Of a DNA stretch of 64,000 nt, positions 21,204 through 32,393 are shown piece by piece. The notes under the pieces were generated by a model. It was not told the origin of the DNA and made no database searches. It was given only the letters and a program-made list of their open reading frames with translations. The DNA lies in contig NC_012997.1 in assembly GCF_000023025.1 (NCBI RefSeq), positions 2,539,125-2,603,124 on the forward strand. The letters are read 5' to 3'. The first letter of the stretch is position 1. The number at the start of each line of letters is the position of its first letter. Made by a program: the position numbers and the translations under genes. This DNA comes from Teredinibacter turnerae T7901. Lineage in GTDB: Bacteria; Pseudomonadota; Gammaproteobacteria; Pseudomonadales; Cellvibrionaceae.

Positions 21204-24200
21204 AGCTCAAAAATTTCCCTTTCCATATCTTCTTCGCAGCTTTCCAGATCTTCTGGGCTGTGCTGAGATTTCAAAATTTCAATATTCGCTGCCATTGTTC
21301 TAAAACGACTAGCCTCAAATACGGTGACGATTGGAATTTCTACATCGAATGTTTCTCGAATCTCCGATTGCAATTTAATCGAAAGTAGTGAGTGCCCACC
21401 GAGATCGAAAAAATCGTTCTCTGTATGTATGCTGGCTAGCGGAACTTTTAATAAACGACTCCACAATTCTGCAAGAGCAAGTTCTGTTGTTGTTGTCGGC
21501 GCTTCGCCCTTGGTTGCTGCATTCGCAGCGGAAATGGAAGGCAACGCAGATCTGTCCACTTTCCCGTTGATATTGACGGGAATTTTATCCACAGAAATAA
21601 AGTAAGTAGGCACCATGTGTTCGGGCAGTTTTTTTCGCAAATAGGTGCGTACTTGATCGCTTGAATCTTTTTCGCCTACAGGATCAGAATTGACAAAGTA
21701 AGCTGCTAATTCTTTTTCTGCGCTATCTTTGCCATGAATAAGTACTACTGCAGATTTAACCAGATCGGACTCTTCAAGGGCTCTCTGAATTTCACCAGGC
21801 TCGATCCGATAACCACGTATTTTTACCTGGTTGTCAACGCGCCCGATAAATTCAATTTCACCCTTCGCGTTGTACCGAACCAGGTCACCGGTACGGTATA
21901 AGCGGAAATTCGATACATTAGGGTCTTCGATAAAACTCAGGCTTGTGAGATCAGGTTTATTGAGATACCCCAGCGCGACCCCTGCACCAGCGGTGTAGAG
22001 TTCACCAATAGCGCCAATCGGTACTTGCTGGCGATAGTTGTCTAAGACAAATACTTCAGTGCCATTAATCGGAAATCCCAGTGGTACCGCCCGGTTGTCC
22101 GGGTGGTTTCGCGGCACACTATAGCAGCAGGTAAACGTTGTATTTTCGGTTGGTCCATAGCCATTAATAATGATGAGCTCCGGCATCAACGAATAAGCGC
22201 GCGCAACCGACCGGGGGTTGAGCACGTCGCCACCCGCAAGCAGCCATCTAAGATTATCGACAGATGCACTTGAAGAAGCGAAACTCCACACATCGAATAA
22301 TGCTGACGTTAACCACAGAGAATTGATGCGTTCGGTTTTGAGCAAGGCGTTTAAATTATCTATATCCAGTTTTGGATCTGGGTATGCGACTAGACAGCCG
22401 CCGTTTAATAATGGCCCCCATATCTCGAGCGTAGCCGCGTCAAACGATACCGAAGAAATTTGTAAAAATCGCGTTGCCGCATTCAACGGCATAAAATCAC
22501 AGTCAACGACCAGCCGATAAATGCCGCGATGGGGGGTCATTACGCCTTTCGGGTTGCCTGTGGAACCCGAGGTATAGTTAATGTAAGCGAGATCCTCTGG
22601 TTCGACTGTGATACTTGGATTGACTTCTGGCTGCGAATCCAGCTCATTTAAGATTATGTTGTAATCCACTTGCGTTAGCCCCGCCAGAGACATCCCTTCT
22701 GGATTGAACACGCCGCCGTTGTGAAGCAGTAAAAATATACCGCTATCTTCGATCATGTATGCTAATCGGTCAGCAGGATAATTTTTATCCAGTGGCACAT
22801 AGGCAGCCCCGGCTTTTAGCACAGCTAACATTGCGATATAGAGTTCACAAGATCGATACATTGATATGCCGACCTTTACACCTGGCCCAACACCTTTGGC
22901 CAACAGGTAGTGTGCCAAGCAGTTTGCACGTGTGTTTAATTCGTAATAACTAAGCTGATTTTCGCCACAGCTTAAAGCAACGTTATCCGGGTGTCGTGAA
23001 ACCATTAGTTCGAATCGCGAAACTATATTTCCTACTGAAACCATACTGCTTAATGTAGACGGCGCACTCGTGTCACCAGCCTTAATCTGGGATGTAATCT
23101 TTTCTTGTTCGACGTTGCTGAACGCTACCAAAGGCAAAGTAAAGTTTGGCTGCTCAATATGATTTTCTACACTTTCAAGGACTATAGAAAGACTAGCCAA
23201 AATGTTTTGAATTGTGTGTTGGTCCCAAAGTGCGCGACTGTATTCAAAATTAAACAGCAGTCCTTTTTCGGTTACCTCAGCGTTCAATAAGAGTTCAAAT
23301 TTCGCGTCTAAATCCAGTGAGCTTGGGCCAGTGGAGTTATTAGAAACATATCGAAAGCCGTCGTGCAGTGTTACATCCAGGTTCGGCAGCTGTATATCGA
23401 AGGGTTGATTAGTATTCATGCTCAGCATGATTTGAACAACGGGGCTATAAAAAGCACTTCGTGTTGGATTTAACTCTTCAACCAGCCATTCGAAAGGAAT
23501 GTCTTGATTTTCCTGCGCCGCAATGTGTACTTCTTTCACCGACTTTAAGTAGTCGATAAAGTCCTGCTCTGGCACATATTGTGTTCGCAATACCAAAGTA
23601 TTGACGAACATACCGATAAGCGAATCCAGACCTGGGTGTACACGACCGGCAACAGGCATGCCGATGACAATATCTTTTTCGTTGGAATAACGAGCCAGCA
23701 CCAGGGAAAATGCGGCATGCAACAGCATGTATAAGGAAATTTCCTGCTGCTTAGCAACAGTTTCAAGGGTTTCGAGTACAGAATTTTTGACCAGTAAGGA
23801 TTCAGTACCAAGCTTATGTTGCTGGTTCGGCTCACGAGCGAAATCCGTGGGTACACCGTGGACATCTGGAATGCCGGCAAGAGCCGTTTTCCAGTAATCC
23901 AATTGGCTTAATGTTGACGGGTTATTGTTATTCAAAAACTCCCGTTGCCACGCCGCAAAATCAAAATAAGAGATCGGTAAATCGGGTAGTTTAGGTTTGG
24001 ATCCATCTAAATAGGCTGAGTATAACGCTTGAAATTCTTCAGCTACGACGGTAATCGACCAGCCATCAAAAGCGATGTGGTGCATATTCAGTAACATCAG
24101 GCCGCTCGTTGCCGAAAAGGTTATCCAGGCGGCCCGCAAAAGAATATCGCTGGACAGATCGAACGGCGTATTTACAAAAGTATCTATTATTTTTGTTATT

Positions 24201-27200
24201 TCGGAGCTTTCTGGTGATAGATCGACGTCAGCTTCTATTTTAGCGAAAGGTACTGGGTTTTCTTGCCGAAGTTCTAGATACACATTTTCAGCTTCGCCAA
24301 TATAGCGAGCTTGAAGTATAGAATGCCGCTGGACTATTTCATTTAGCGCCCACTGAGCGGCATCCAGGTTAAACTGACCACGCACATCAATGGCAGCCAA
24401 CAAATGATACTGATTGGAACTGTTTCCCAATTGGTTTAGAAACCAGATCCGCTGCTGAGCAAATGACGAAGGGATTCGGGTATGCGCGTTCCAGTCTTTA
24501 GCCGATGGAACGGTTAGTGTTTGTGACTCCGCGCCTGCCGTGCGTTCGCCAATCCAATCCGCAAGCTGCTGTAATTTTGGCTGGGCGTAGATATCCCGAA
24601 TAGAGATATCTGCAAAAAACTGCGTGCGCAGCTCAGTTAACAGACGAATCGCGAGTAAGGAATGGCCACCTAATTTGAAAAAATCATCGTCAGCGCTAAT
24701 CAACTCGGCGTTTATTTTCAGCAATGCTGACCAAACATTTGCGATGTCAGCAGCAAGTGAAGTGCTGGGTTTGATGTAATGCTTTGCGTCTCTCTGAAAG
24801 CTGACTTTAGGCAACGCCTTACGATCCAGCTTGCCGTTAGGTGTAAGTGGCAACGCCTCTATGGCAACAATCTGCTCCGGAACCATATATTCCGGCAATG
24901 TATTTAGCAGAGAGGTTCTTATACTCGCTGAATCAAAGTCGGATACACCGGTCACGACGTAAGCAACTATACGAGGCTGATTTTGCGGGTCGTGTGTAAC
25001 GATAACCGCGCTGGTTAGCACATCGTCAAGGTGTTGTAGCTTGGCTTCAATTTCGGACAGCTCTATACGTAACCCACGTATTTTAATTTGATCATCAGTT
25101 CGACCGAGATAATTAATAACCCCATCCGCACCAACAGTCGCCAGGTCGCCGGTTCGGTACAATCGTTGATACCCTTTATCGGGCAGTTCAATAGTTACGA
25201 ACCGCTCAGTGGTTAAGTCATCCCGATTTACATACCCTCGAGCGAGACCTATACCGCCTATGTAGAGTTCGCCAATCGCGCCCACTGGCAAAATTTGACA
25301 CTGCCTGCCCAAGACGTAGAGTTGAATATTTTGAATTGGTTTGCCGATCGGGACGTTGGCCGCTCGCTTTCCGCCCTCAGCGTGCGCAGTGTTACACTCA
25401 TAAAAGCTTACATCGATAGCGGCTTCCGTTGGCCCGTACAAATTATGTAGTAAGGCGTGATGTTGCTCAAAATGAGCGTCTACCAGATCCGTGGTTAACG
25501 CTTCGCCACTACAAAACACCTGACGTACGCTTCGAAAGCTTCCCCAGGAGCCGCTCTCCAGCATGACTCGGAGCATAGAGGGTACAAAGTGCAATGTGGT
25601 GACCTGGTGCTCCTGACACAGAGCCGCCATATACGCAGGATCTTTATGTCCGTCGGGCCGTGCTACCACAAGTACAGCGCCCGTCAACATTGGCCACACA
25701 AACTCCCAGACAGACACATCAAAGCTAAAGGGAGTCTTTTGCAAAACTCTATCATTTTGGTCTAGCGGATATTGTTTTTGCATCCAGTCGATGCGATTTA
25801 CCAGTGCCCGATGTTCAATCATGACACCCTTAGGTTTACCCGTTGATCCAGAAGTAAAGAGAATGTAGGCAAGATTTTCAGGGGCTGTACGGCAGAGCTT
25901 ATATTGCGCGTCGAAATTGCGTAGAGAGTCTTTAAATGAAATCTCGTTTAAACATACAGTCTCAACTCCGTGTAGTTGTACTGCGGCCTGACTATGCGTC
26001 AATACAAGGCTCAAGCCACTGACTTCTACAACATCTTGCAAACGCTCTTTGGGAAAATCCGGCTCCAGTGGAACGTACGCGCCGCCAGCTTTCATTATTG
26101 CCCACAGACCGACAACCAGCTCGACACTTCTGTAGCAAGCAAGCCCTACGGGTGTGTCCTTCCCTACGCCTTTCTCGACTAACCAAATCGCGAGTCTGTT
26201 TGATTGCTCGTCCAATTCGCCATAAGTTAAGGATTGCTGCCCAACAATAATCGCGATGTGGTTGTAGCTTTTGGTTACCTGGGCTTCGAACAGGCTAACA
26301 ACTGTCACTGAATCAGGAAAGGACGATATAGTCGAGTTAAAATCATGTACCAGTTTATGTCTGTCATGTTCTGTTACGAGAGACAAATCGCTGACCTTAG
26401 CGGCGGCGCCAGTCGCACACTGGATTAACAGATTAAGCAGCGCTTCCTGAGCTTGTAGGAGAATTTCATGATCAAATCCTGCTTGAAGATACCGCATATC
26501 TATAGACAGCTGGTCTCCGAGTGTTACTACCAGTGTTAACGGGAAACTCGTATCTTCATCGTTTGACGCAGCACTTACATTGAGCCCGCTCTCTTTAAAC
26601 ATATCGTCTAAAGCTGCGATCGAGGGATAGTTCTCAAACACGAGCAAGCTGTTAAATAAATCAGACTGAGATCCATCTGGCGCGAGCGATCGGATTTCCA
26701 TATACGGTAAATCGCTGTGTTGTTGGCGCTCAAGTTGCTGCTGCTGTAACTGCACGAGCCATTGCTCCAACGAACAGTTCGCTTCAACTTCAATTCGCAC
26801 TGGTACGGTGTTGATAAACAAACCAACAGTCTGCTCCACAGCCAGTAACTCTGCTGGGCGCCCGGATGTGGTTAATCCAAAAGTCACACTGGATTCGTTG
26901 CTGTACCCCGCGAGCACATAAGCCCACGCAGCCTGCAACACTGTATTCATCGTTATCTGTTTTTCACGAGTGAACGCCACCAACCTCGCAGTTTGTTCAA
27001 CGGATAAGCTGACGCGACGTTGGGTTAGATCTGTAGCATCGTGATGTTGATCGAAACTTGTTGCGCGCTGACCAGGAAGCTGGGTAGGCCCGCTGTGATC
27101 CACGAGGGAATTACGCCAGTATTGCTGTGCAGCGGTAAAGTCATTCGCCCGTTGCCAGCTAATGAAATCAGCATATGCGGGAGCAGGCGCTAACGCTGTT

Positions 27201-30200
27201 GGACTGCCAGAGACGAAGCCCCCGTATATCGTCATCAATTCGGAAAGAATAACCGGCAGGCTCCACCCGTCTGAGACGATATGGTGTTGGGACCACAGTA
27301 CTTCATGTGTGGCATCAGCGGTCTTCCATACAGCAACGCGGAGCAACGGCCCGTGCTCCAGATCGAAGCCTAACCGTTTATCTTCTTTTTTAAATCGCTC
27401 GATTTCTTCTCGTTGCTTCTGCGCAGATAAGCTGGATAAGTCCTCATAATGCCAGGGAATTTGTGTCCCTTCCAAAACAACCTGATACCACTCACCTCCC
27501 CTGCTTGAGTTCAACACTGTACGCAATGCGTCGTGCCTCTCAAAAACTGTTTGCCATGCAGCTTTGAAGTGCTTTGTGCTAAGCGCACCTTCGAGTGTTA
27601 CCAATAGTTGTGTGTGGTAGTTTGCAGCATCGAACAGATGATGAAACAGCATGCCCGCTTGCATCTTGGTAGCCGGGTATATGTTACGAATATACTGTTC
27701 GTCGAAACTGTATGCTGATTGCCATTGATTTAGTTCGGCAATACTCAAATCACACAATGGCAGATCCGATGGGGTGAGTTTTACATTTCGTTTCTGCGCA
27801 CAGAAATCAAGAATTGACTCCAAGCACTTGACATAAGTGTTATAGAAGTTCTCTACGAACAGTTCATTAAAAATAAGAGCGTCATAATCTAAAACAACGT
27901 GCAACTGGGATTTTTTTATCCAGCAGTTGAAAGTAAAACTATTGTCCGGCGACCGCATAGGACCAACCACTTCACCGTAGTTTTCATCTAAAGATAAAAC
28001 AATAGGCGAGGACAAGGACTGATCCAGCTGTCCTAAAAAGTTGAAAGCAATACGGCTTACTACATCAATGGATGCATCATTGTGAATATAACGGCGAACG
28101 CCGTAACCCGCACCCTTATCAGGCACACTTCGCAGGCTTTCTTTAACGAAACAGATCCAACTTTCCAGGTCTAATTCATCGAGTGTCTCAGGAACAGAAA
28201 AAACGTGAGGGTAAACAGAGGTGAACCAGCCAACAGTCTGGCTGAAATCAAAGTTATGATCGAAAAGATCACGACCATGGTGCTCAATATCGATAGCGAT
28301 ATCAGGGGCACCGGTCATCTTATACAGACATAAGTGCAGTGCTGCTAACAATATTTCCGTAGAGGAAATAGAGTACGAAGCGCCTGCGTCTTTAAGCAAT
28401 TGCTCTGTACTTGATTCAGAAAGTTCAAATAGTTTTTGGCGAATAACCGATTTTTTTGATTGAGTTTCATTGGAAGAAAGCCAATCCTTATCGACATAGC
28501 TCAGCAAATCTGTAAATTCGTTTGTCGCATATGAATCCCAGAATTCCAAATTGGCGAGCGACGTGCTATTGAGATAATCTCCCCAATCTTTAAAGGAATG
28601 AGTTTTAGGCTGCAATAATATATCGTGTCCGGACGCGCACGCAGCAATTGAGCTGGCTATTTCCTCAATTAAGATACGCCATGATACGCCGTCAACAATT
28701 AAGTGATGGGCCGCGATAAACAGATAGCCGCTTAGCTCCTTGTCCAGGCCGTCTCTCGGCTGCTGGATTGCTGCGAATCGAATAAGTGGCCCCGTTTCTA
28801 AGTCGAGCGATCGGTGTAAATTATTACAAACATCCAAAAGCTCGGCTTGTTCGCAGGATGTCAATGTTGTTGCCGTAACACATGCTGTAATTTCTTCTTC
28901 TGACACGAAGCTGTATCGGCCCTGCCAATCGCCATCCGTGGTTTTATTGAATCTCAAACGAAAGCTATCGTGTTTCACATAGAGCGAGCGCACAACCTGC
29001 AGTAAGTTTTCGTGGCTTACAGGGCCTGCTAAACGAAGTAATGCAGACTGGTTGTAATGATGAAGATCCGTTTTATTGTCGAAAAACTGCGTTTGTATTG
29101 GTGTAAGTTGCAAACTGCCGTCAACCACATCCTGGCTGATTTCTGTACGCTCACCTAATTCAATGTGCTTGGCCAGCTCGGACAATGTCTGGTGTTCGAA
29201 TATCTTTTTAATCGTTAATTTGTAACCACTTGCAGCCGCACGAGAGATGAGCTGAATGCATAAAATGGAGTCGCCGCCCATTTCAAAAAAATTCGCATTA
29301 GCACTAACTTTGTCCTCTGCAACGCCAAACAAATTAGCCCAGAGGTTTGCTAGCTGCTTTTCTTCAGGTGTCGTCGGTGCCACATAGTTTTGGGAAATGG
29401 TCTCGACCTGAGGTTCAGGCAGGGCCTTTCTGTCGACCTTACCGTTAGCAGACAACGGCCAGTGCTCGACCTCCAAAAATAGCGTTGGAACCATATACTT
29501 TGGAAGAATATTAGCTAATTCCAATTTTACCGAATCGATTGAATACTCTGTATCTGATAGCTCCGGATTCCACTCAATGTAAGCAACGAGTTGAATCTTT
29601 TTCTCATTCGTCTTATATCCCACCGCAACAGCGTGCTTAATTCCATGGATTTCACACAGGGCGCGTTCAATTTCAGCAAGCTCGATACGATATCCATTCA
29701 CCTTTACTTGGTAGTCAGAACGACCAATGTATTCAATACAGCCATCTGGCAGATACCGCACCATATCGCCACTTCGATATAACCGGCTACCATCATTTAA
29801 AAATCGATTTGGAATAAATTTTTCATCGGTTTGGGCAGGCAGATTGATATAGCCATCACTAACCCCAGCTCCCCCAATGTGGAGTTCTCCGACCTCACCT
29901 TGTGGTATCGTTTGACCAAATTCGTCAAGGATATAAACACAGGTATTCGAAAACGGCCTACCAATGGGGGCCATTCCGCTAGTAACCGCGCTGTTTCTAT
30001 CCACATGAAACCACGTGCTATCTACCGTCGTCTCGGTAATTCCGTATGAGTTGATGAGTGATGTTGACGGGGCTGCAACTTTGAAGAAATTAAAAGAATC
30101 TGTTTGGTACCAACTATCCGAACCCACGATAACTGTTCGCAGAGCAGGTAGAACGGTATTTTTCGCCACACACTCGTCGATGAGCGTACGTAAAACCGCT

Positions 30201-32356
30201 GGAACAAATTCAGCAAATGTAACCTGCATCGCCACAAGTTCATCAAGCAAAAGTTCGGGCTCAAACAAGCGCTCTCGATCACAGAGAACCAGGGTGTTAC
30301 CAGAACACAGCGCCCTCACCCAATCTCCGGTAAACACGTCAAAATTAATGTTTGCCATTTGCAGCATACGATCTTTGAATGTGTCCAAAGCATAAGCAGC
30401 GTGCCACGCTCTATACATACTTTCGATAGCAGAATGTGAAACTTTTACGCCTTTAGGCTCTCCAGTGGAGCCTGAAGTAAACGTTACGTATGCAGGCTGT
30501 TGTCCGGTAACAACCGGCAGCTGAGTGGTGATCACACTCTGAAAACCCAACAGAACATCAGATTCTATGGATTGGCAAGAGTAATCTGGAGGAGACATAT
30601 GCCTCTTTTCAAGGTTATCGACTATAACCGCGCGGCATTTACCAGCATTCAGTATTTGGTTGACCCTATCTAACGGGGTTTCGGGAGCAAGAGGTAAAAA
30701 AGCGCAACCTGCTCTCAAAACGCCTAAAATAATGGGCAAAACACGCGCATTCCGCTCCATAAAAACAGCCACCAGATCGCCGCCTTGGTGGCTATTTTGG
30801 AGCAGGAAATTAGCAACATTGGCTGATGCCTCCACAAGCTCACCATAGGTGAAGGTTTGCAGGGCACCGTTGATTGGGCGATAAATAACGGCAAGTTTGG
30901 TACTGTCTGTTGCAGCATGAGCAACCACTCGTTCGTGTACTAGCGGAGAGTTTGATGTATCAAGGTGGCTTTGTTCGGTAAAAAACAGCTTGTTTAATTC
31001 ATGGGTTTGATATCGTTCCTCTTCGTCATCTATCAACGGGAGTGTGGATATCGCTGCGTCCAAGTTATTATGCAGGTCGAGTATTATATTTCTTAACCTT
31101 GAACAAATTCGTAGCGTTTCTGCCGGAGTAATATGTGCGTTGTTACAGTTCAATTCCAGGCCGACATCGTCACTCTCGTAGATATCTTTAAAAGCGAGAG
31201 CCGCAGGTGTTGATTCGTAGCGAAGTGGTATAGTCGCACCTTTAAACACACCGAAGTTGTATTCCTCCGACACATGCTTTCTCTCATAAGAGACACTCAC
31301 GTCGAACAACTGAGGCCGCCCCAGGCTGGTTAACTGACATAAACGGTTGATATCTACAATTGGATAGCGTTGATGTCTAAAACAAGCACGCATCTCTTTA
31401 GCAATTTGGGTCATTAGCGTAAGAAAACTGCTGCTTGCATCCAAGCTAATACGCAACGGCATCATTGAAGCAAACATTCCCATCGTACGACGATAGCGCG
31501 CTTTGGTTCGATTATGTATTGGGATACCTATTACAATGTCTTTTTGCCTTTTTACGCGAGCAAAATATACAGCCGTGACCGCAACGGCAAAATGCGCCAT
31601 TGACAGGCCGATCGATTCCACCGCATCTTCTATACTTTTATAGATATCGCGCGGGATGAAAACTCGCTCAAAGGTACTTTCGTGCGTGTTTTTTACGCCA
31701 GATACTAGTGTTGGCAGTAAACAGTCTGGCACAGTACGGAACTTGTTCTGCCAAAACGTTTTGTCGTTTTCATAACGCGGTGACTGCGTATATTGCTTGT
31801 CTTCATCTACGTAAGCCCAGTAGTCCCTATCGCTCTGAATACTGGAATCTTTGAATTTTCTCCCCCTTCTTATATCGGGAAATAACTCCATAAATGCTTC
31901 ATAGATATATATAATTGACAGCCCGTCAAAGAACAAATGGTGACCTGAAAAGGCAATTTTCCAATCGTTTTCTCCGATCTTGATGAGGGTAACTCGCCAG
32001 GTAAACAAAAAAAGGTTAAAGCAGTCGTGATGATTGTCTGAGATGAGGGATTCGATATCGCCATCGCTTATCGATCCTTCGGACCTGTCAATTATGCGAA
32101 TGTCCACTGTCGCATGATCGTTAACTAATTGGCGAACGCCGGCTCCATCCGGAACCAGGCACGTCCTTAACATGTCATGCTGACGAGATATCTCGTGTAT
32201 CGTTTGTCGTATCTGAGCTTCATCAAAAGGTGATTGGCAGTGAATCAATGTTCCCACGTTATAGCTTGCTATGTTCGGGTGAATCATTTGATCCAGATAA
32301 ACCGCCTGCTGCGAGTGCGTAAGACGTTCCGTTGTTGTGTTAGCTTTATTTTCCAT
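21200..32356 (-). CDS. NRPS B: C-A(Orn)-T-E-C-A(Ser)-T-C-A(Val)-T
   Basis: A three-module synthetase of about 3718 residues. The ATG at 32356 is preferred to the GTG one codon upstream because AGGA sits 7 nt before it. The protein starts directly with a divergent C domain (HHLFFDG near 140; HNRTKARYRR where others have VANR), unlike the LCL/DCL domains elsewhere and reminiscent of starter or tailoring-associated C domains. Next come A (TSGSTG near 635), T (GGDSI near 1030), a canonical E (HHLIVDGVSWRIL near 1220), DCL-type C (HHIVSDG near 1695), A (near 2165), T (GGHSL near 2566), C (HHIAFDG near 2760), A (near 3265) and T (GGHSL near 3652). Hand-read codes are DVGEIGSVDK (Orn), DVWHFSLIDK (Ser) and DALWLGGTFK (Val). 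It has no N-terminal TubC domain. Its acidic C-terminal tail (EDMEREIFEL) probably docks with NRPS C, with which it overlaps by ATGA. It lies 37 nt after the ABC exporter gene. Confidence 0.96.
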   Translation of the reverse strand: MENKANTTTERLTHSQQAVYLDQMIHPNIASYNVGTLIHCQSPFDEAQIRQTIHEISRQHDMLRTCLVPDGAGVRQLVNDHATVDIRIIDRSEGSISDGDIESLISDNHHDCFNLFLFTWRVTLIKIGENDWKIAFSGHHLFFDGLSIIYIYEAFMELFPDIRRGRKFKDSSIQSDRDYWAYVDEDKQYTQSPRYENDKTFWQNKFRTVPDCLLPTLVSGVKNTHESTFERVFIPRDIYKSIEDAVESIGLSMAHFAVAVTAVYFARVKRQKDIVIGIPIHNRTKARYRRTMGMFASMMPLRISLDASSSFLTLMTQIAKEMRACFRHQRYPIVDINRLCQLTSLGRPQLFDVSVSYERKHVSEEYNFGVFKGATIPLRYESTPAALAFKDIYESDDVGLELNCNNAHITPAETLRICSRLRNIILDLHNNLDAAISTLPLIDDEEERYQTHELNKLFFTEQSHLDTSNSPLVHERVVAHAATDSTKLAVIYRPINGALQTFTYGELVEASANVANFLLQNSHQGGDLVAVFMERNARVLPIILGVLRAGCAFLPLAPETPLDRVNQILNAGKCRAVIVDNLEKRHMSPPDYSCQSIESDVLLGFQSVITTQLPVVTGQQPAYVTFTSGSTGEPKGVKVSHSAIESMYRAWHAAYALDTFKDRMLQMANINFDVFTGDWVRALCSGNTLVLCDRERLFEPELLLDELVAMQVTFAEFVPAVLRTLIDECVAKNTVLPALRTVIVGSDSWYQTDSFNFFKVAAPSTSLINSYGITETTVDSTWFHVDRNSAVTSGMAPIGRPFSNTCVYILDEFGQTIPQGEVGELHIGGAGVSDGYINLPAQTDEKFIPNRFLNDGSRLYRSGDMVRYLPDGCIEYIGRSDYQVKVNGYRIELAEIERALCEIHGIKHAVAVGYKTNEKKIQLVAYIEWNPELSDTEYSIDSVKLELANILPKYMVPTLFLEVEHWPLSANGKVDRKALPEPQVETISQNYVAPTTPEEKQLANLWANLFGVAEDKVSANANFFEMGGDSILCIQLISRAAASGYKLTIKKIFEHQTLSELAKHIELGERTEISQDVVDGSLQLTPIQTQFFDNKTDLHHYNQSALLRLAGPVSHENLLQVVRSLYVKHDSFRLRFNKTTDGDWQGRYSFVSEEEITACVTATTLTSCEQAELLDVCNNLHRSLDLETGPLIRFAAIQQPRDGLDKELSGYLFIAAHHLIVDGVSWRILIEEIASSIAACASGHDILLQPKTHSFKDWGDYLNSTSLANLEFWDSYATNEFTDLLSYVDKDWLSSNETQSKKSVIRQKLFELSESSTEQLLKDAGASYSISSTEILLAALHLCLYKMTGAPDIAIDIEHHGRDLFDHNFDFSQTVGWFTSVYPHVFSVPETLDELDLESWICFVKESLRSVPDKGAGYGVRRYIHNDASIDVVSRIAFNFLGQLDQSLSSPIVLSLDENYGEVVGPMRSPDNSFTFNCWIKKSQLHVVLDYDALIFNELFVENFYNTYVKCLESILDFCAQKRNVKLTPSDLPLCDLSIAELNQWQSAYSFDEQYIRNIYPATKMQAGMLFHHLFDAANYHTQLLVTLEGALSTKHFKAAWQTVFERHDALRTVLNSSRGGEWYQVVLEGTQIPWHYEDLSSLSAQKQREEIERFKKEDKRLGFDLEHGPLLRVAVWKTADATHEVLWSQHHIVSDGWSLPVILSELMTIYGGFVSGSPTALAPAPAYADFISWQRANDFTAAQQYWRNSLVDHSGPTQLPGQRATSFDQHHDATDLTQRRVSLSVEQTARLVAFTREKQITMNTVLQAAWAYVLAGYSNESSVTFGLTTSGRPAELLAVEQTVGLFINTVPVRIEVEANCSLEQWLVQLQQQQLERQQHSDLPYMEIRSLAPDGSQSDLFNSLLVFENYPSIAALDDMFKESGLNVSAASNDEDTSFPLTLVVTLGDQLSIDMRYLQAGFDHEILLQAQEALLNLLIQCATGAAAKVSDLSLVTEHDRHKLVHDFNSTISSFPDSVTVVSLFEAQVTKSYNHIAIIVGQQSLTYGELDEQSNRLAIWLVEKGVGKDTPVGLACYRSVELVVGLWAIMKAGGAYVPLEPDFPKERLQDVVEVSGLSLVLTHSQAAVQLHGVETVCLNEISFKDSLRNFDAQYKLCRTAPENLAYILFTSGSTGKPKGVMIEHRALVNRIDWMQKQYPLDQNDRVLQKTPFSFDVSVWEFVWPMLTGAVLVVARPDGHKDPAYMAALCQEHQVTTLHFVPSMLRVMLESGSWGSFRSVRQVFCSGEALTTDLVDAHFEQHHALLHNLYGPTEAAIDVSFYECNTAHAEGGKRAANVPIGKPIQNIQLYVLGRQCQILPVGAIGELYIGGIGLARGYVNRDDLTTERFVTIELPDKGYQRLYRTGDLATVGADGVINYLGRTDDQIKIRGLRIELSEIEAKLQHLDDVLTSAVIVTHDPQNQPRIVAYVVTGVSDFDSASIRTSLLNTLPEYMVPEQIVAIEALPLTPNGKLDRKALPKVSFQRDAKHYIKPSTSLAADIANVWSALLKINAELISADDDFFKLGGHSLLAIRLLTELRTQFFADISIRDIYAQPKLQQLADWIGERTAGAESQTLTVPSAKDWNAHTRIPSSFAQQRIWFLNQLGNSSNQYHLLAAIDVRGQFNLDAAQWALNEIVQRHSILQARYIGEAENVYLELRQENPVPFAKIEADVDLSPESSEITKIIDTFVNTPFDLSSDILLRAAWITFSATSGLMLLNMHHIAFDGWSITVVAEEFQALYSAYLDGSKPKLPDLPISYFDFAAWQREFLNNNNPSTLSQLDYWKTALAGIPDVHGVPTDFAREPNQQHKLGTESLLVKNSVLETLETVAKQQEISLYMLLHAAFSLVLARYSNEKDIVIGMPVAGRVHPGLDSLIGMFVNTLVLRTQYVPEQDFIDYLKSVKEVHIAAQENQDIPFEWLVEELNPTRSAFYSPVVQIMLSMNTNQPFDIQLPNLDVTLHDGFRYVSNNSTGPSSLDLDAKFELLLNAEVTEKGLLFNFEYSRALWDQHTIQNILASLSIVLESVENHIEQPNFTLPLVAFSNVEQEKITSQIKAGDTSAPSTLSSMVSVGNIVSRFELMVSRHPDNVALSCGENQLSYYELNTRANCLAHYLLAKGVGPGVKVGISMYRSCELYIAMLAVLKAGAAYVPLDKNYPADRLAYMIEDSGIFLLLHNGGVFNPEGMSLAGLTQVDYNIILNELDSQPEVNPSITVEPEDLAYINYTSGSTGNPKGVMTPHRGIYRLVVDCDFMPLNAATRFLQISSVSFDAATLEIWGPLLNGGCLVAYPDPKLDIDNLNALLKTERINSLWLTSALFDVWSFASSSASVDNLRWLLAGGDVLNPRSVARAYSLMPELIIINGYGPTENTTFTCCYSVPRNHPDNRAVPLGFPINGTEVFVLDNYRQQVPIGAIGELYTAGAGVALGYLNKPDLTSLSFIEDPNVSNFRLYRTGDLVRYNAKGEIEFIGRVDNQVKIRGYRIEPGEIQRALEESDLVKSAVVLIHGKDSAEKELAAYFVNSDPVGEKDSSDQVRTYLRKKLPEHMVPTYFISVDKIPVNINGKVDRSALPSISAANAATKGEAPTTTTELALAELWSRLLKVPLASIHTENDFFDLGGHSLLSIKLQSEIRETFDVEIPIVTVFEASRFRTMAANIEILKSQHSPEDLESCEEDMEREIFEL

Positions 32357-32393
32357 CACGTTTTCCTGCTAATCTGGTCTTTTCGTTACTTAA

